NCBI GenBank assembly: GCA_958295465.1
Contig: OY282353.1
Span: 868,001-932,000, forward strand
DNA length: 64,000 nt
DNA from: an uncultured Gammaproteobacteria bacterium
Lineage (GTDB): Bacteria; Pseudomonadota; Gammaproteobacteria; HK1
Reading direction: 5' to 3'
In this document: positions 41,207-49,969 of the stretch, in pieces
How positions within the stretch are numbered: the first letter of the stretch is position 1
Layout of the letters: the number at the start of each line of letters is the position of its first letter
Translations under genes and position numbers: made by a program
The notes under the pieces: model-generated
What the model was told of the DNA's origin: nothing
The model's input: only the letters and a program-made list of their open reading frames with translations
Database searches by the model: none

Positions 41207-42319
41207 CTATGCGCTGGCGGTCACGCCTTGAAGCAACCAGGGCCACGCATACAGGGTGCTCTCGTCAAGCACTTCACCTTCGGCAACCTGCTGATTCCCC
41301 TCGTTGTCGAACATCGGTCCGACGAACGGTGAATATCCGCCGATCATCCTGTCGCGCATGGCGTCCACCTGATCGCGTACGTCTTGCGGGACGTTCTGGC
41401 CCCATGCATCGCGATCCACGCCCGAACCCATGGCGAGAAGGTCCAGCTCACCTCCTTTCCACGTGCCCTCCACCCGGTTCCTGACTTGTCCGACGTAGTA
41501 GCTCGTCCAGTCAAGAAGAACCGAGCTGACGTAGGCATTCGGGCCGTATTTGCGGATGTCCGTATTCCACATTGCCGCCCAGATGCCGGCTTCCTCGGCC
41601 ACCTGCAGATACGCAGCTTCATCCATGATGCCGAAGAGGAAATCGCACTCACTGTTCACCAGAGCACGGCCAGCCTGGTTTGCGCCCTGCGGATCGAACC
41701 AGGAATTGATGAACACCACGCCGGTTTCCACGTTCGGGTTGACCGAGCGCGCCCCGAGATGGAAAGAGTTGATCGAGGCATGGACCGCCGGTGTGGGGTA
41801 AGAGCCGACGTAACCCAGTTTGTTCTTTTTCGTCAGCAGGCCCGCTGCCATGCCGATCAGGTAACTCGGGTCCCAATGCTTGACGTAGTACGCACGTTTG
41901 TTCGGACCCGTATCGTACGCTGCACACTCCATGAACGCCACGTCAGGGCTGGCCTCGATCAGAGGATTGGACAGATCGCCATAGTCGGTCGTGAGAAAGA
42001 CCATGTCGGCGCCCTGTACGACGAACTGGCGAATCGTCCGTGTTCCCTTGGCCGAGAAGGGAATGTTCTCCACCTCGAGGAACTTCGCGGTCGGAAAGGC
42101 TTTCTCGACCGCCTGGCGTCCGAGATGGTGCGTCCAGGTCCATCCCTCGTCGGTCTTCGGTCCGACATGTCCGAATGCAATCGTCATCTTGCCCGGATCG
42201 AGCGGGGACGACAGGTTGGACTGGGCAAGCAATCGGGCAGGCGACAGAACCGCACCGCCGGCCAAGGCCGCCATCGTCTTCATAACTTGCCGCCGCGAAA
42301 AAAGTTGGCTCGGCTTCAT
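41207..42319 (-). CDS. BMP-family ABC substrate-binding protein, operon 2
   Basis: A 370-residue periplasmic protein, paralogous to that at 35498. The signal is SRRQVMKTMAALAGGAVLSP, followed by KMTIAFGHVGPKTDEGWTWTHH. HLGARSVNPNVETGVVFINSWFDP parallels LLGAQSVDPSITCHVIFLNSWYDP of the first copy. A nucleoside or purine ligand is expected. It lies between adenosine deaminase and the ATPase, directly linking uptake with deamination. Confidence 0.9.
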   Translation of the reverse strand: MKPSQLFSRRQVMKTMAALAGGAVLSPARLLAQSNLSSPLDPGKMTIAFGHVGPKTDEGWTWTHHLGRQAVEKAFPTAKFLEVENIPFSAKGTRTIRQFVVQGADMVFLTTDYGDLSNPLIEASPDVAFMECAAYDTGPNKRAYYVKHWDPSYLIGMAAGLLTKKNKLGYVGSYPTPAVHASINSFHLGARSVNPNVETGVVFINSWFDPQGANQAGRALVNSECDFLFGIMDEAAYLQVAEEAGIWAAMWNTDIRKYGPNAYVSSVLLDWTSYYVGQVRNRVEGTWKGGELDLLAMGSGVDRDAWGQNVPQDVRDQVDAMRDRMIGGYSPFVGPMFDNEGNQQVAEGEVLDESTLYAWPWLLQGVTASA

Positions 42320-42345
42320 GGTTGGATATCTCCCTTCTTGTTGGA

Positions 42346-43377
42346 TCAGGCCATCTGATCCAGGATCCGGTCGATCTCGGCGTCCCATTCCGAACGCCAG
42401 AGCTTTTTGGTGGCATCGTCCATCCACGAATGTTCGATCGATGCCAGAATGGATCTCTTCATGTCCGCGGGGCCGAAGCCCAACACGTCCATGGCAGCTT
42501 CATACTCCTTGCCCAGATCCGTCCGAAACATGGGCGGATCGTCGGAATTGATCGAAACGACGAGACCCGCCTCCTTCATCCGCCGGATCGGATGGTCAGG
42601 CGCAGACAGGTCTCGAGCCGACGTCGTGTGGGTCGTGGTCGAGGGGCAGCAGGTGAACATGATGCCTGATTCCCGGCAGCGGGCAACCAGATCGGGATCT
42701 TCGAGAATGTTGTAACCGTGGTCGATCCTGTCCACTTTCAACACGTCGATGGAACTTCGTACATAGGCGGCCGGTCCCGCTTCTCCGGCGTGCGCCGTGA
42801 GATGCAACCCGTTTCTCCGGGCACGGGCGAACACTTCGGCGAACGGCTCGGGTGGGTATGGAGCCTCGTAGTAGTCGAGACCGATACCAAGCAACTGATC
42901 GCAGCGGTTGGCCAGGATTTCATCCAGATATTCTTCGGCGGCAGCCGGGCCCAGCTCGCGGTTGATTCCCGGAACGATGGCCGAGCGCACACCGAAGTCC
43001 GTTTCGGCGTCCGTCATGCCCTTGACGATCCCTTCGAACTGAACCGAGAAAGGGATGCCATCGTGAGCATGCGGACTGATGAAGAACTCGACATGGCGTG
43101 CACCGTTGCTCGATGCGCTCTGCAGCATCTCGTAGGTGATACGCCGGAAGTCGTCCACCTCGACGACGCTCTTGGCGAGCGCCGTATATATCACCAGAAA
43201 ATCGGCGAGATCCGAATAGGAATAGAGATCCTCGACAGAATCGAACGCCGGCAGCGAAACGCTGTTCTTGCGGGCAAGATCAACCGCGGTATGCGGCTGG
43301 ATCGTCCCTTCGAGGTGAACATGGAGCTCGACCTTCGGCAGTGCGCGAACAAGCTCCGATCTGGTTGCCGTCTGCAT
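42346..43377 (-). CDS. add: Adenosine deaminase-family 6-aminohydrolase
   Basis: A 343-residue cytoplasmic Zn-dependent deaminase. The metal site is visible as HVHLEG near the N-terminus, LTAHAGEAG with the third His and catalytic Glu region, RIDHGYNI, and SINSDDPPMF with the metal Asp. These fit adenosine deaminases; adenine deaminases of the same family cannot be excluded by motif. The ATG at 43377 opens MQTATRSELVRALPKVELH; an extension to 43488 is not family-like. It heads the operon, followed by the binding protein and transporter, so imported adenosine would be converted to inosine. Confidence 0.88.
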   Translation of the reverse strand: MQTATRSELVRALPKVELHVHLEGTIQPHTAVDLARKNSVSLPAFDSVEDLYSYSDLADFLVIYTALAKSVVEVDDFRRITYEMLQSASSNGARHVEFFISPHAHDGIPFSVQFEGIVKGMTDAETDFGVRSAIVPGINRELGPAAAEEYLDEILANRCDQLLGIGLDYYEAPYPPEPFAEVFARARRNGLHLTAHAGEAGPAAYVRSSIDVLKVDRIDHGYNILEDPDLVARCRESGIMFTCCPSTTTHTTSARDLSAPDHPIRRMKEAGLVVSINSDDPPMFRTDLGKEYEAAMDVLGFGPADMKRSILASIEHSWMDDATKKLWRSEWDAEIDRILDQMA

Positions 43378-43938
43378 TTGCGCTTCCTCATCTTCGGGGT
43401 CCGTACCAGTCCGTTTTCCGAAGCTGTCCGGGGAGCGATGCTTCTCCGGTGCTCGGCCGAGACCGACTCTGCGGGGTATGGTGCGCAAGCCGACGCACGT
43501 TACTACCTCCGCGTGGTCAGGAATGCATTCGTCCGACCCTGCAATGGCTTGGCGTTCGCACTTTGCCAGCTCGCCCGAACCGGATACCTGCGTGCATTGA
43601 TCCCGAAGCCCTTCGAACGATCTTCATCGTAACACCGAGATCTGCCATGAGCAATTTCCGGTCGTCCGTTTCATCGCCAACTCCACCCGCCGCGTCCAGT
43701 CACGCTCATGCTGCCGATGGCGGCCATCCGGGGGTGCCGGACGCCCGGGAGAGCTTCCGGTCGTCGTGTATCCACACCGGCCGGTGGGTGCTGCCGGAAC
43801 CGAGGGGAGACGTGCAGGATATGGCCGCCGATCCCATCGTGATAGCATGAACTTCCCGTTGCGCCGGCCGCCTGCGTTGCCATGCACGGTGCGGTGCTTC
43901 CGTGATACGGAGATCCAGACGGTCGGAAGGAGAGAGAC
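43378..43938. other. Divergent intergenic region (add / oxygenase)
   Basis: 561 bp between divergently read genes, so it must hold both promoters. Its right part (about 43830-43935) resembles the sequence before the truncated oxygenase copy (about 37300-37388), ending in a GGAAGGAGAGAG ribosome site at 43925-43936. No gene is seen. Confidence 0.5.
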
Positions 43939-44790
43939 ATGAACCAGGCCCACGCCATCCTGGTAGACGACTGGCACGCCGTCGCCGAGCTCGACTTCCT
44001 GCGCTCGCGTGGGGCCTTCGCGACGGCGCTCCTCGACGTCGGGCTCGAAGTCTCGTGCGGCGGACCGGACGACTTCCGGGTCCTGCGCCGCGACACCGGC
44101 GCCCCGCTCGCCACCCGCGTCGAGTACGGCCATCTCTTCACGACGCTCGGGGAGCCCGCCAGAGACCTCGTGCACTTCCCCGAATGCCACGAGGAGGACC
44201 GCATCCGGGTCACGGGCGGCTCCATCGGGGTCAACGTTTCGGGCTTGCGGGCGGTCGAGAACTTCCTCGACATGGGGCACTTCCCGTTCGTCCACACCGG
44301 CTATCTCGGCATCGAGCCGCATACCGAGGTCGAGCCCTACGAGGTGGCCGTCACGGAGCAGGACGAGATCCTCGCCACCGCGTGCCGCTTCTTCCAGCCG
44401 GTGGCCTCGCCCAGCGCCGAGGGCGGCATGATGGTGGACTACGTCTACAAGGTCTGCCGGCCCTATACGGCCTGTCTGTACAAGAGCAATCCGGTCGAGC
44501 CGGAGCGATGGGACGTCATCGTGCTGTTCGTGCAGCCGGTGGGCGAGGAGCGGTGCATCGCCCATTCCTGGCTCGCCTATCTCCCCCATGACCTCGACGA
44601 AGAAGCCACGCGCTGGTACATGCAGCTCATCTTCGCGCAGGACAAGCCGATCCTGGAAAACGAGTTCCCCAAGCGGCTGCCGCTCGACCGCCGGGCGGAG
44701 GTCCCGGTGCGCGCCGACGCCGCGTCGCTCGCCTATCGCCGGTGGCTGGGCGCGCACGGCGTGACCTACGGCGCGATTCCGGCCGCCTGA
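43939..44790 (+). CDS. Rieske oxygenase catalytic subunit lacking its Rieske domain (NdmC-like plan)
   Basis: A 283-residue protein corresponding only to the C-terminal catalytic half of a Rieske non-haem oxygenase alpha subunit. The mononuclear iron site reads ENFLDMGHFPFVH, with the bridging Asp at residue 111 and His ligands at 114 and 119. The third ligand is probably Asp235 in IFAQDKPILE. No CxH...CxxH cluster is present; that domain is encoded separately by the next gene. Splitting the Rieske domain from the catalytic subunit is rare, but known for NdmC, which works with NdmD and the GST-like NdmE to remove the N7-methyl group of 7-methylxanthine. The same three functions lie side by side here, near purine transporters. 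An N-demethylase of a methylated purine or similar compound is a reasonable inference; the substrate is not proven. Confidence 0.8.
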   Translation: MNQAHAILVDDWHAVAELDFLRSRGAFATALLDVGLEVSCGGPDDFRVLRRDTGAPLATRVEYGHLFTTLGEPARDLVHFPECHEEDRIRVTGGSIGVNVSGLRAVENFLDMGHFPFVHTGYLGIEPHTEVEPYEVAVTEQDEILATACRFFQPVASPSAEGGMMVDYVYKVCRPYTACLYKSNPVEPERWDVIVLFVQPVGEERCIAHSWLAYLPHDLDEEATRWYMQLIFAQDKPILENEFPKRLPLDRRAEVPVRADAASLAYRRWLGAHGVTYGAIPAA

Positions 44791-44869
44791 GACGCCATGG
44801 TTCGATTATCCGACGGCTGCGTACGGGCAGACCCGAGCGGGCGGTGGGTGGATCGAGGGTAGCGAAACC

Positions 44870-45925
44870 GTGGATGGATCGTTCACCGAACGTCTCCGGA
44901 CCCGCTGGTTCCCGGTGTGCCGCGGCGGGGACGCCGTGCCCCGGCATATCGTCCACACCGCCCTCCTCGGCCGGGAGCTCGCGGTCTGGCGCGCCGACGA
45001 CGGGACCGTGAACGCATGGGAGAACCGGTGTCCCCACCGGGGGGTCCGCCTCTCCGTCGGGACCAACCTCGGCCATGCCCTCAAGTGCCGCTACCACGGC
45101 TGGACCTACGAATCGGGCTCCGCCCGGTGCATCGCGATACCCTGCCACCCGCGGCTCACGCCGGCCGCGGCCATCAGGGTACGCGCCTACCCGTGCATGG
45201 AGCGGCGTGGCCATGTATGGGCCCGGCTCGCGGAGGAAGACGATGGGGACGGCGGGCTCGAGGCCGGTGCGAACGGCACGAGCGGCGTGAACGGCGCCGG
45301 CAGCGCGAATGGTGAGAGCAGGGAAGATGGCGCGAGCGGGGCGGGCAGGACCGAGGGGCCTGGTGGCGCGAACCGGGCGGGCAGGACCGGCGAACCGGGC
45401 GGCGCGAGTGGGGTGGGAGAAGCAGGCGAGCCGGACGGCGTGAACGATGCCGTGATCCCGCCCACGGGCGCCGATGGCCGTGCGGAGCCGGATCCGACCC
45501 TGCGCAGCGTTTACGTGGATGCCCCCGCCGCCGCGGTGGCCGCCGCCTTCACCCACTACGAAGACGCCGCGGCCGGCCCGGTCCGGATGGAGATGGACGC
45601 GGCCGACCCCTGGACGGTGCGCGTGCTCGGCGGCCGCGACGGCGATCTTCTCTTCATGCTTCAGCCGCTCTCGGAACGCGCCACCGTCATCCACGGCCTG
45701 CTCGCCGCCTGGGCGCCTCGCATCGTGCCTGTTTCCGAATCCGCGGCCGTCTCCGCGAGCGCGCTCGCATCGCCGCCGCGACACCCTCCATCCTCTGCAT
45801 TCGCGAACGCGCCCGCGTCTGCGGGCGGACCTGCATTCACAAGCGACCGTCTCGCCGTCCTGCGGCGCCACGACGCTGCGCTCGGCGCGGTGCGGGATGC
45901 CGCCGAGAAACAGGCCCGGCCGTGA
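44870..45925 (+). CDS. Stand-alone Rieske [2Fe-2S] protein with long low-complexity linker
   Basis: A 351-residue protein beginning like the N-terminus of a Rieske oxygenase (RTRWFPVCRGGDAVPRHIV). The cluster ligands are C54, H56, C73 and H76 (C-x-H-x16-C-x2-H). It would feed electrons to the Rieske-less subunit upstream. After about residue 120 there is a Gly/Ala/Asn/Glu-rich stretch of roughly 65 residues with collagen-like triplets (GANGTSGVNGAG). It is followed by a domain that looks like a partial oxygenase C-terminal fold (LRSVYVDAPAAAVAAAFTHY) and a Ser/Ala/Pro-rich tail. No flavin or ferredoxin reductase domain, such as NdmD has, is present. GTG start; 4-bp overlap with the GST gene. 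Confidence 0.8.
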   Translation: MDGSFTERLRTRWFPVCRGGDAVPRHIVHTALLGRELAVWRADDGTVNAWENRCPHRGVRLSVGTNLGHALKCRYHGWTYESGSARCIAIPCHPRLTPAAAIRVRAYPCMERRGHVWARLAEEDDGDGGLEAGANGTSGVNGAGSANGESREDGASGAGRTEGPGGANRAGRTGEPGGASGVGEAGEPDGVNDAVIPPTGADGRAEPDPTLRSVYVDAPAAAVAAAFTHYEDAAAGPVRMEMDAADPWTVRVLGGRDGDLLFMLQPLSERATVIHGLLAAWAPRIVPVSESAAVSASALASPPRHPPSSAFANAPASAGGPAFTSDRLAVLRRHDAALGAVRDAAEKQARP

Positions 45926-46563
45926 TCACCCTCTACGACTACGAGCTCTCCGGCAACTGCTACAAGGTCCGGCTCCTCCTCAACATTCTCGGACTCGAAT
46001 GGAAGACCCGCCGCATCGACTTCCATCCCGGCCGGGAGCACAAGAGCGACTGGTTCCTCCGCCTCAATCCGCTCGGCCAGGTTCCGGTGCTGGAAGACGA
46101 CGATCTCGGATTGCGCGACGCCCAGGCGATCCTCACCTACCTTGCCGCGCGGTACGACCGGAGCGGGCGCTGGTATCCGGCCGGGGACGCAAGGACGCTG
46201 GGCGAGATCGCCATGTGGCTCGCCTTCGCCGAGGGCATCACGGCGACCGCCTCGGCGGCTCGGCTCGCGGAGAATTTTCTCTACGATCTGGACGTGGACG
46301 CGGCCCGCGCGGGGGCGCACAGGCTGTTCCGGGTGCTGGACGAACACCTGTGGTTCGCCGAGCAGGAGGGCCGCGACTGGCTGTGCGCCCCCGGCCATCC
46401 GACCATCGCCGACGTCGCGTGCTTCCCCTACGTCGTGCTCTCGGAGGAAGGCGGGGTCTCGCGCATGCCCTACCCCGCGATCCGGCGCTGGACCGACCGC
46501 TTCAAGCGGATCCCGGGCTTCACCCTGATGTCGGGTGTCTTTCCGGCCGGCGCGGCCGTGTGA
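45922..46563 (+). CDS. Glutathione S-transferase-like protein (NdmE-like position)
   Basis: 213 residues with a thioredoxin-like N-domain (ITLYDYELSGNCYKVRLLLNILG, then NPLGQVPVLEDDDLGLRDAQAILTYL with the cis-Pro and the glutathione-binding Asp/Ala-Gln region). A helical C-domain follows, containing HPTIADVACFPYV, the GST capping motif. It overlaps the Rieske gene by 4 bp, so it is part of that operon. In caffeine degraders NdmE is a GST fold that holds NdmC and NdmD together rather than conjugating glutathione; a structural role is possible here. Confidence 0.87.
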   Translation: MITLYDYELSGNCYKVRLLLNILGLEWKTRRIDFHPGREHKSDWFLRLNPLGQVPVLEDDDLGLRDAQAILTYLAARYDRSGRWYPAGDARTLGEIAMWLAFAEGITATASAARLAENFLYDLDVDAARAGAHRLFRVLDEHLWFAEQEGRDWLCAPGHPTIADVACFPYVVLSEEGGVSRMPYPAIRRWTDRFKRIPGFTLMSGVFPAGAAV

Positions 46564-46709
46564 CCGATCGGGCCCGGCGTTCGGTCCCGGCCGCACCGGG
46601 ACCCGAAAATGCTCCGCGCACGACGGCGCCGGTCCCGGTCCCGGCCGGTTCCAGTCCCTGGAACCGGGAACGGGAAGCCGAATGGATGCGCCGCGACCGG
46701 CGGCGGCTC

Positions 46710-47669
46710 CTACCGCAGGCCGCGCACCAGCTCCCGGTGCACCCTCGCGTACCCCCGCCGCTGGTTGCGGATGCGCGAGGCGAGGGCCGCATGAATGCGG
46801 GCCGCATGGGCGCGGGGCAGCGCGTGGAAAGGGATCGCCGCGTGCGCATGGTGCTCGGCGTGGTAGGGCATGTTCCACGCGAGGAAGCGGACGGCGGCGG
46901 TGGTATGGACGGTGCGCGAGTTCTCCAGCATGTCCGGGACCATCGGGCAGCCGGTGTGCTCGGCGAGCAGGTAGAGCCTCAGCATCGGCTGGCCGAGCAT
47001 GGCGGGAAGGATCCAGAACCAGAGCATCGCCGCGTTCCCCGTGGCCACCGGGAGCGCGGCAAGGAGGGCGTAGCTCGCGAGGTACAGCCGCGCCTCCCGA
47101 ACGATCGATCCACGTTCCGAGCGCGCGACGTACGGCTCCGCCACCCGCCCGGCCGCGTGCCCGAGCAACGTCCGAACCTGGGATCCCCAATACGGCAACC
47201 CGCTGATCCGCCATAGATACTCACCCCACGTGCGCGGCGGCGGAACGGCCAGCTCGGGGTCGCGCTCCGGGTCCTGCGTCCAGCGGTGGTGCTCCAGGTG
47301 GAACGCGCGGAACCGGCGCGGCGGGAGCAGGAGGACCCACCCGCACGCCACCGAGACCGCACGGTTGAGCCGGCGGCTGCGGAAAGCGGTGTAGTGCACC
47401 GTCTCGTGCAGCGGCGCGAAGAGGAAGACGAGGCAGGTGCCGTAGAGCCATGCAGCCGGAAGCATCCACGCGCTCCCGAACGCGCCCGCGTACAGCGTCC
47501 CGGTGGCGGCGATGGCCAGGAGGTGAAGGGCGAGATGCGCGAGACCCTTGCGGTTCGAGCGCTCGGTGAGGGCGGCCAGCGCGTCATGCGAGAGATGGCC
47601 CGGCGCATCCCCCGGCGTCGGCGTCCGATCCGCCCGGCCGGCGTCCTTATGGTGCGGGCGCGTACTCAC
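46710..47669 (-). CDS. Membrane fatty acid desaturase
   Basis: A 319-residue di-iron membrane enzyme that would introduce a double bond into an acyl chain or carotenoid-like substrate. The three histidine boxes are HETVH, HLEHH and HAEHH, with intervening hydrophobic segments (ALHLLAIAATGTLYAGAFG and others). It converges on the GST gene. The start at 47669 is the first in the open frame. The substrate is not evident. Confidence 0.85.
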   Translation of the reverse strand: MSTRPHHKDAGRADRTPTPGDAPGHLSHDALAALTERSNRKGLAHLALHLLAIAATGTLYAGAFGSAWMLPAAWLYGTCLVFLFAPLHETVHYTAFRSRRLNRAVSVACGWVLLLPPRRFRAFHLEHHRWTQDPERDPELAVPPPRTWGEYLWRISGLPYWGSQVRTLLGHAAGRVAEPYVARSERGSIVREARLYLASYALLAALPVATGNAAMLWFWILPAMLGQPMLRLYLLAEHTGCPMVPDMLENSRTVHTTAAVRFLAWNMPYHAEHHAHAAIPFHALPRAHAARIHAALASRIRNQRRGYARVHRELVRGLR

Positions 47670-47990
47670 CCGGGTTCACCGTCATCCTGCTCCTCCTTGC
47701 GAGGCGATCGGAGGTGCTTCCCATACGGCTCGGACCGGACCGTCACGGATTCCAGGCGGCGGCATCGGACACGCTTCCCGGCGAGACCCCGCGCCCAATG
47801 CCATCGCCCGGATCAAGCTTCGGTCGCGATGCACGTCTTTCCGGCCGGATCCGGCATCGTGACCGCGGCACGCTTCATCGTGGTACACCGCCAAGCCGCT
47901 GGAGTGTACACGGGACATATCCGCTATCTGTTCGACTCCCCGGCGCGGATTCCAGCAACTCGACCTGTGCTACCAGCAACTCGCCGGTTC
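47670..47990. other. Intergenic region, no gene recognised
   Basis: 321 bp between the desaturase start and the yggX stop on the same strand. I see no conserved frame; it should contain the desaturase promoter. Confidence 0.5.
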
Positions 47991-48263
47991 CTACCCGCTC
48001 CGCGGCACGTACCCATCGGGCGCCGCCGATCCCTCGCCGAAGAAGTACTTCTCCAGCTCGCCCTCGAGGAAGCGGCGGGCCTCCGGGTCGGTGACCTTCA
48101 GCCGGTTCTCGTTGATGAGCATCGTCTGGTGGGCGAGCCACTGCTGCCACGCCGGTTTCGATACGTTCTCGAAGACCCGTTTGCCGAGATCGCCGGGCAG
48201 GGGTGGAAAATCGAGGCCCTCGGCCTCCTCCCGGAGCTTCACGCACTTTACGGTTCGCGCCAT
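47991..48263 (-). CDS. yggX: YggX, Fe(II)-trafficking/oxidative stress protein
   Basis: 90 residues, the family's normal size. The N-terminus [24 protein letters not shown] has the conserved Cys, and [20 protein letters not shown] is the central motif. YggX protects Fe-S enzymes and works in the same pathway as MutY in enteric bacteria. It lies just downstream of mutY, the usual gammaproteobacterial order. The ATG at 48263 is chosen because it gives the family start. Confidence 0.95.
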   Translation of the reverse strand: MARTVKCVKLREEAEGLDFPPLPGDLGKRVFENVSKPAWQQWLAHQTMLINENRLKVTDPEARRFLEGELEKYFFGEGSAAPDGYVPRSG

Positions 48264-48402
48264 CGTAATCGCCTCGCCGCATGAGTTCCCCGGCAACCGA
48301 ACCTCATGCAAAGCGTCGAAGTCAACTCGTGAACGGACCTGGTTTCAGCTCTGCCGGGTCCGGATCGCCGGAACGCGATTGTCTCGAATTATCGGGAACG
48401 GA

Positions 48403-49734
48403 TCACCGGTCGCGTGCGAGCTGCTCGATCAGGCGCTTCACCGGCGCTGCGAGTCCGACGCTTGCGGCGGCGCCGGGCGGATACCAGCGAAGCTCGCCCG
48501 AGTCGGCCACGGCGGAAAGGGGGCGATTACGAGATCCGTCCGAGCCGGTTGCGGCGGCGCCCGGCGAAGACCGGCGAAGTTCGCCCGGACCGGCCGCGGC
48601 GGCTCCGGACGAATACCGGCGAGACCCGTCCGAATCGGCCACGACAGCGCCGGATGAATGCCGGCGAGGTTCGCCCGGACCGGCCGCGGCGGCTCCGGAC
48701 GAATACCGGCGAGACCCGTCCGAGCCGGCCACGGCAGCGCCGGATGAATGCCGGCGAGGTTCGCCCGGACCGGCCGCGGTGGAGCCGTCATCGTCATCCA
48801 CCTCGACGAGTATCGGATACACGTCGAGCTTGAAGTGGGTGAATCCGTGGGCGATCGGCGCGAGCGCGGTGGTGGTGGCGGGACGGACGCCGAAGCGCGA
48901 TCGGCACACGGCCTCGACGTCGGCGTCGGGCTCGCATTCCGGGAAGCACCACAAACCGCCCCAGATGCCGACCGGGGGGCGGCGTTCGAGGAGCAGCGCG
49001 CCGCCCGGGTCGCGCAGCATCAGGAACGCGGTCTCGCGGTGCGGTGTCTCGCGCCGGGGGCGGGGCGCGGGATATTTCGCCTGGGCGCCTTCACGCCGCG
49101 CCGCGCAGTCGGCTTCGAGCGGGCACATGGCGCACAAGGGGCGCAAACGCACGCACAGCGTCGCGCCGAGGTCCATGATCGCCTGGGTATAGACGGCAAC
49201 TTGCTCGCGCGGAGTGTGCCGCTCGGCGAGCGTCCACAGGGTGCGCTCGACCCTGCCCTCCCCCGGCCAGCCGCCGACGCCGTGGTAGCGGCAGAGTACG
49301 CGCTTGACGTTGCCGTCGAGGATGGGATGCCGGTCGCCGTGGCTGAGCGCGAGGATCGCGCCGGCGGTGGAGCGCCCGATCCCCGGCAGGGCGACGAGCG
49401 CGTCGAGACCGCGCGGCATCGCCCCGCCGTGGCGATCCCGCACCACCGCCGCGGCGCGATGGAGGTTGCGCGCCCGCGAGTAGTAGCCGAGCCCGGTCCA
49501 CAGCCCGAGCACGTCGTCGAGCGGCGCATCGGCGAGCGCCGCGAGATCGGGGAAGCGCGTCATGAAGCGCTCGTAATACCCGATGACGACGCTCACCTGG
49601 GTCTGCTGCAACATGATCTCCGATACCCACACCCGGTAGGGCGTCGGATCGCGCTGCCACGGCAGGTTCTTGCGGCCATGGCGCGCGTACCACCTGATCA
49701 GCCGCCCGGCGATCGGGGTGAAGGCGTCGCTCAC
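48403..49734 (-). CDS. mutY: A/G-specific adenine DNA glycosylase MutY with expanded C-terminal repeat
   Basis: Removes adenine paired with 8-oxoguanine. The HhH-GPD core has WVSEIMLQQTQV (catalytic Glu), LPGIGRSTAGAIL and HPILDGNVKRVLCR (catalytic Asp). The 4Fe-4S loop is C-x6-C-x2-C-x5-C in CVRLRPLCAMCPLEADC. The NUDIX-like C-domain shows GIWGGLWCFPE and HGFTHFKLDVYPILVEV. After this, instead of a short loop, come about 100 residues of Gly/Ser/Ala/Arg repeats such as GPGEPRRHSSGAAVAGSDGS before the normal end GLAAPVKRLIEQL. The GTG at 49734 gives the family start SDAFTPIAGRL; a TTG at 49755 is possible. Length 443. Confidence 0.93.
   Translation of the reverse strand: MSDAFTPIAGRLIRWYARHGRKNLPWQRDPTPYRVWVSEIMLQQTQVSVVIGYYERFMTRFPDLAALADAPLDDVLGLWTGLGYYSRARNLHRAAAVVRDRHGGAMPRGLDALVALPGIGRSTAGAILALSHGDRHPILDGNVKRVLCRYHGVGGWPGEGRVERTLWTLAERHTPREQVAVYTQAIMDLGATLCVRLRPLCAMCPLEADCAARREGAQAKYPAPRPRRETPHRETAFLMLRDPGGALLLERRPPVGIWGGLWCFPECEPDADVEAVCRSRFGVRPATTTALAPIAHGFTHFKLDVYPILVEVDDDDGSTAAGPGEPRRHSSGAAVAGSDGSRRYSSGAAAAGPGEPRRHSSGAVVADSDGSRRYSSGAAAAGPGELRRSSPGAAATGSDGSRNRPLSAVADSGELRWYPPGAAASVGLAAPVKRLIEQLARDR
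48490..48790. repeat. 90-bp coding tandem repeat inside mutY
   Basis: TCGCCCGGAC recurs at 48581, 48671 and 48761, an exact 90-bp period. A more divergent unit begins near 48494. Each unit is two diverged 45-bp halves, all multiples of three, so the frame is kept. The units resemble the single native segment PGELRWYPPGAA near the MutY C-terminus and probably arose from it. Confidence 0.85.
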
Positions 49735-49763
49735 GTCAGGCTCACGTCCCGGCAACGGCGCGT

Positions 49764-49818
49764 CCTATGGACGCGGGCGTCCCGTGGACGCGGGCGTCCC
49801 GTGGACGCGGGCGTCTCG
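49764..49818. repeat. Short tandem palindromic repeat upstream of mutY
   Basis: Three copies of a 17-bp unit containing the dyad GGACGC-GGGCGTCC lie just before the mutY start. They could fold as stems in the mutY 5' leader or bind a regulator. Confidence 0.65.
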
Positions 49819-49969
49819 CCGGTGTATCGAGTGGCGCCCATTGGATATCGTCAGGAGGACGAACCAACCTTGGGCGCAATCACGAGGGGAGTTGGGGAGA
49901 CTGAGAATTGACGCGCCGTTGTCCGCCGCTGCACTCTTTCGCCGCGCCACCCAGGAAGGAACACCCACC

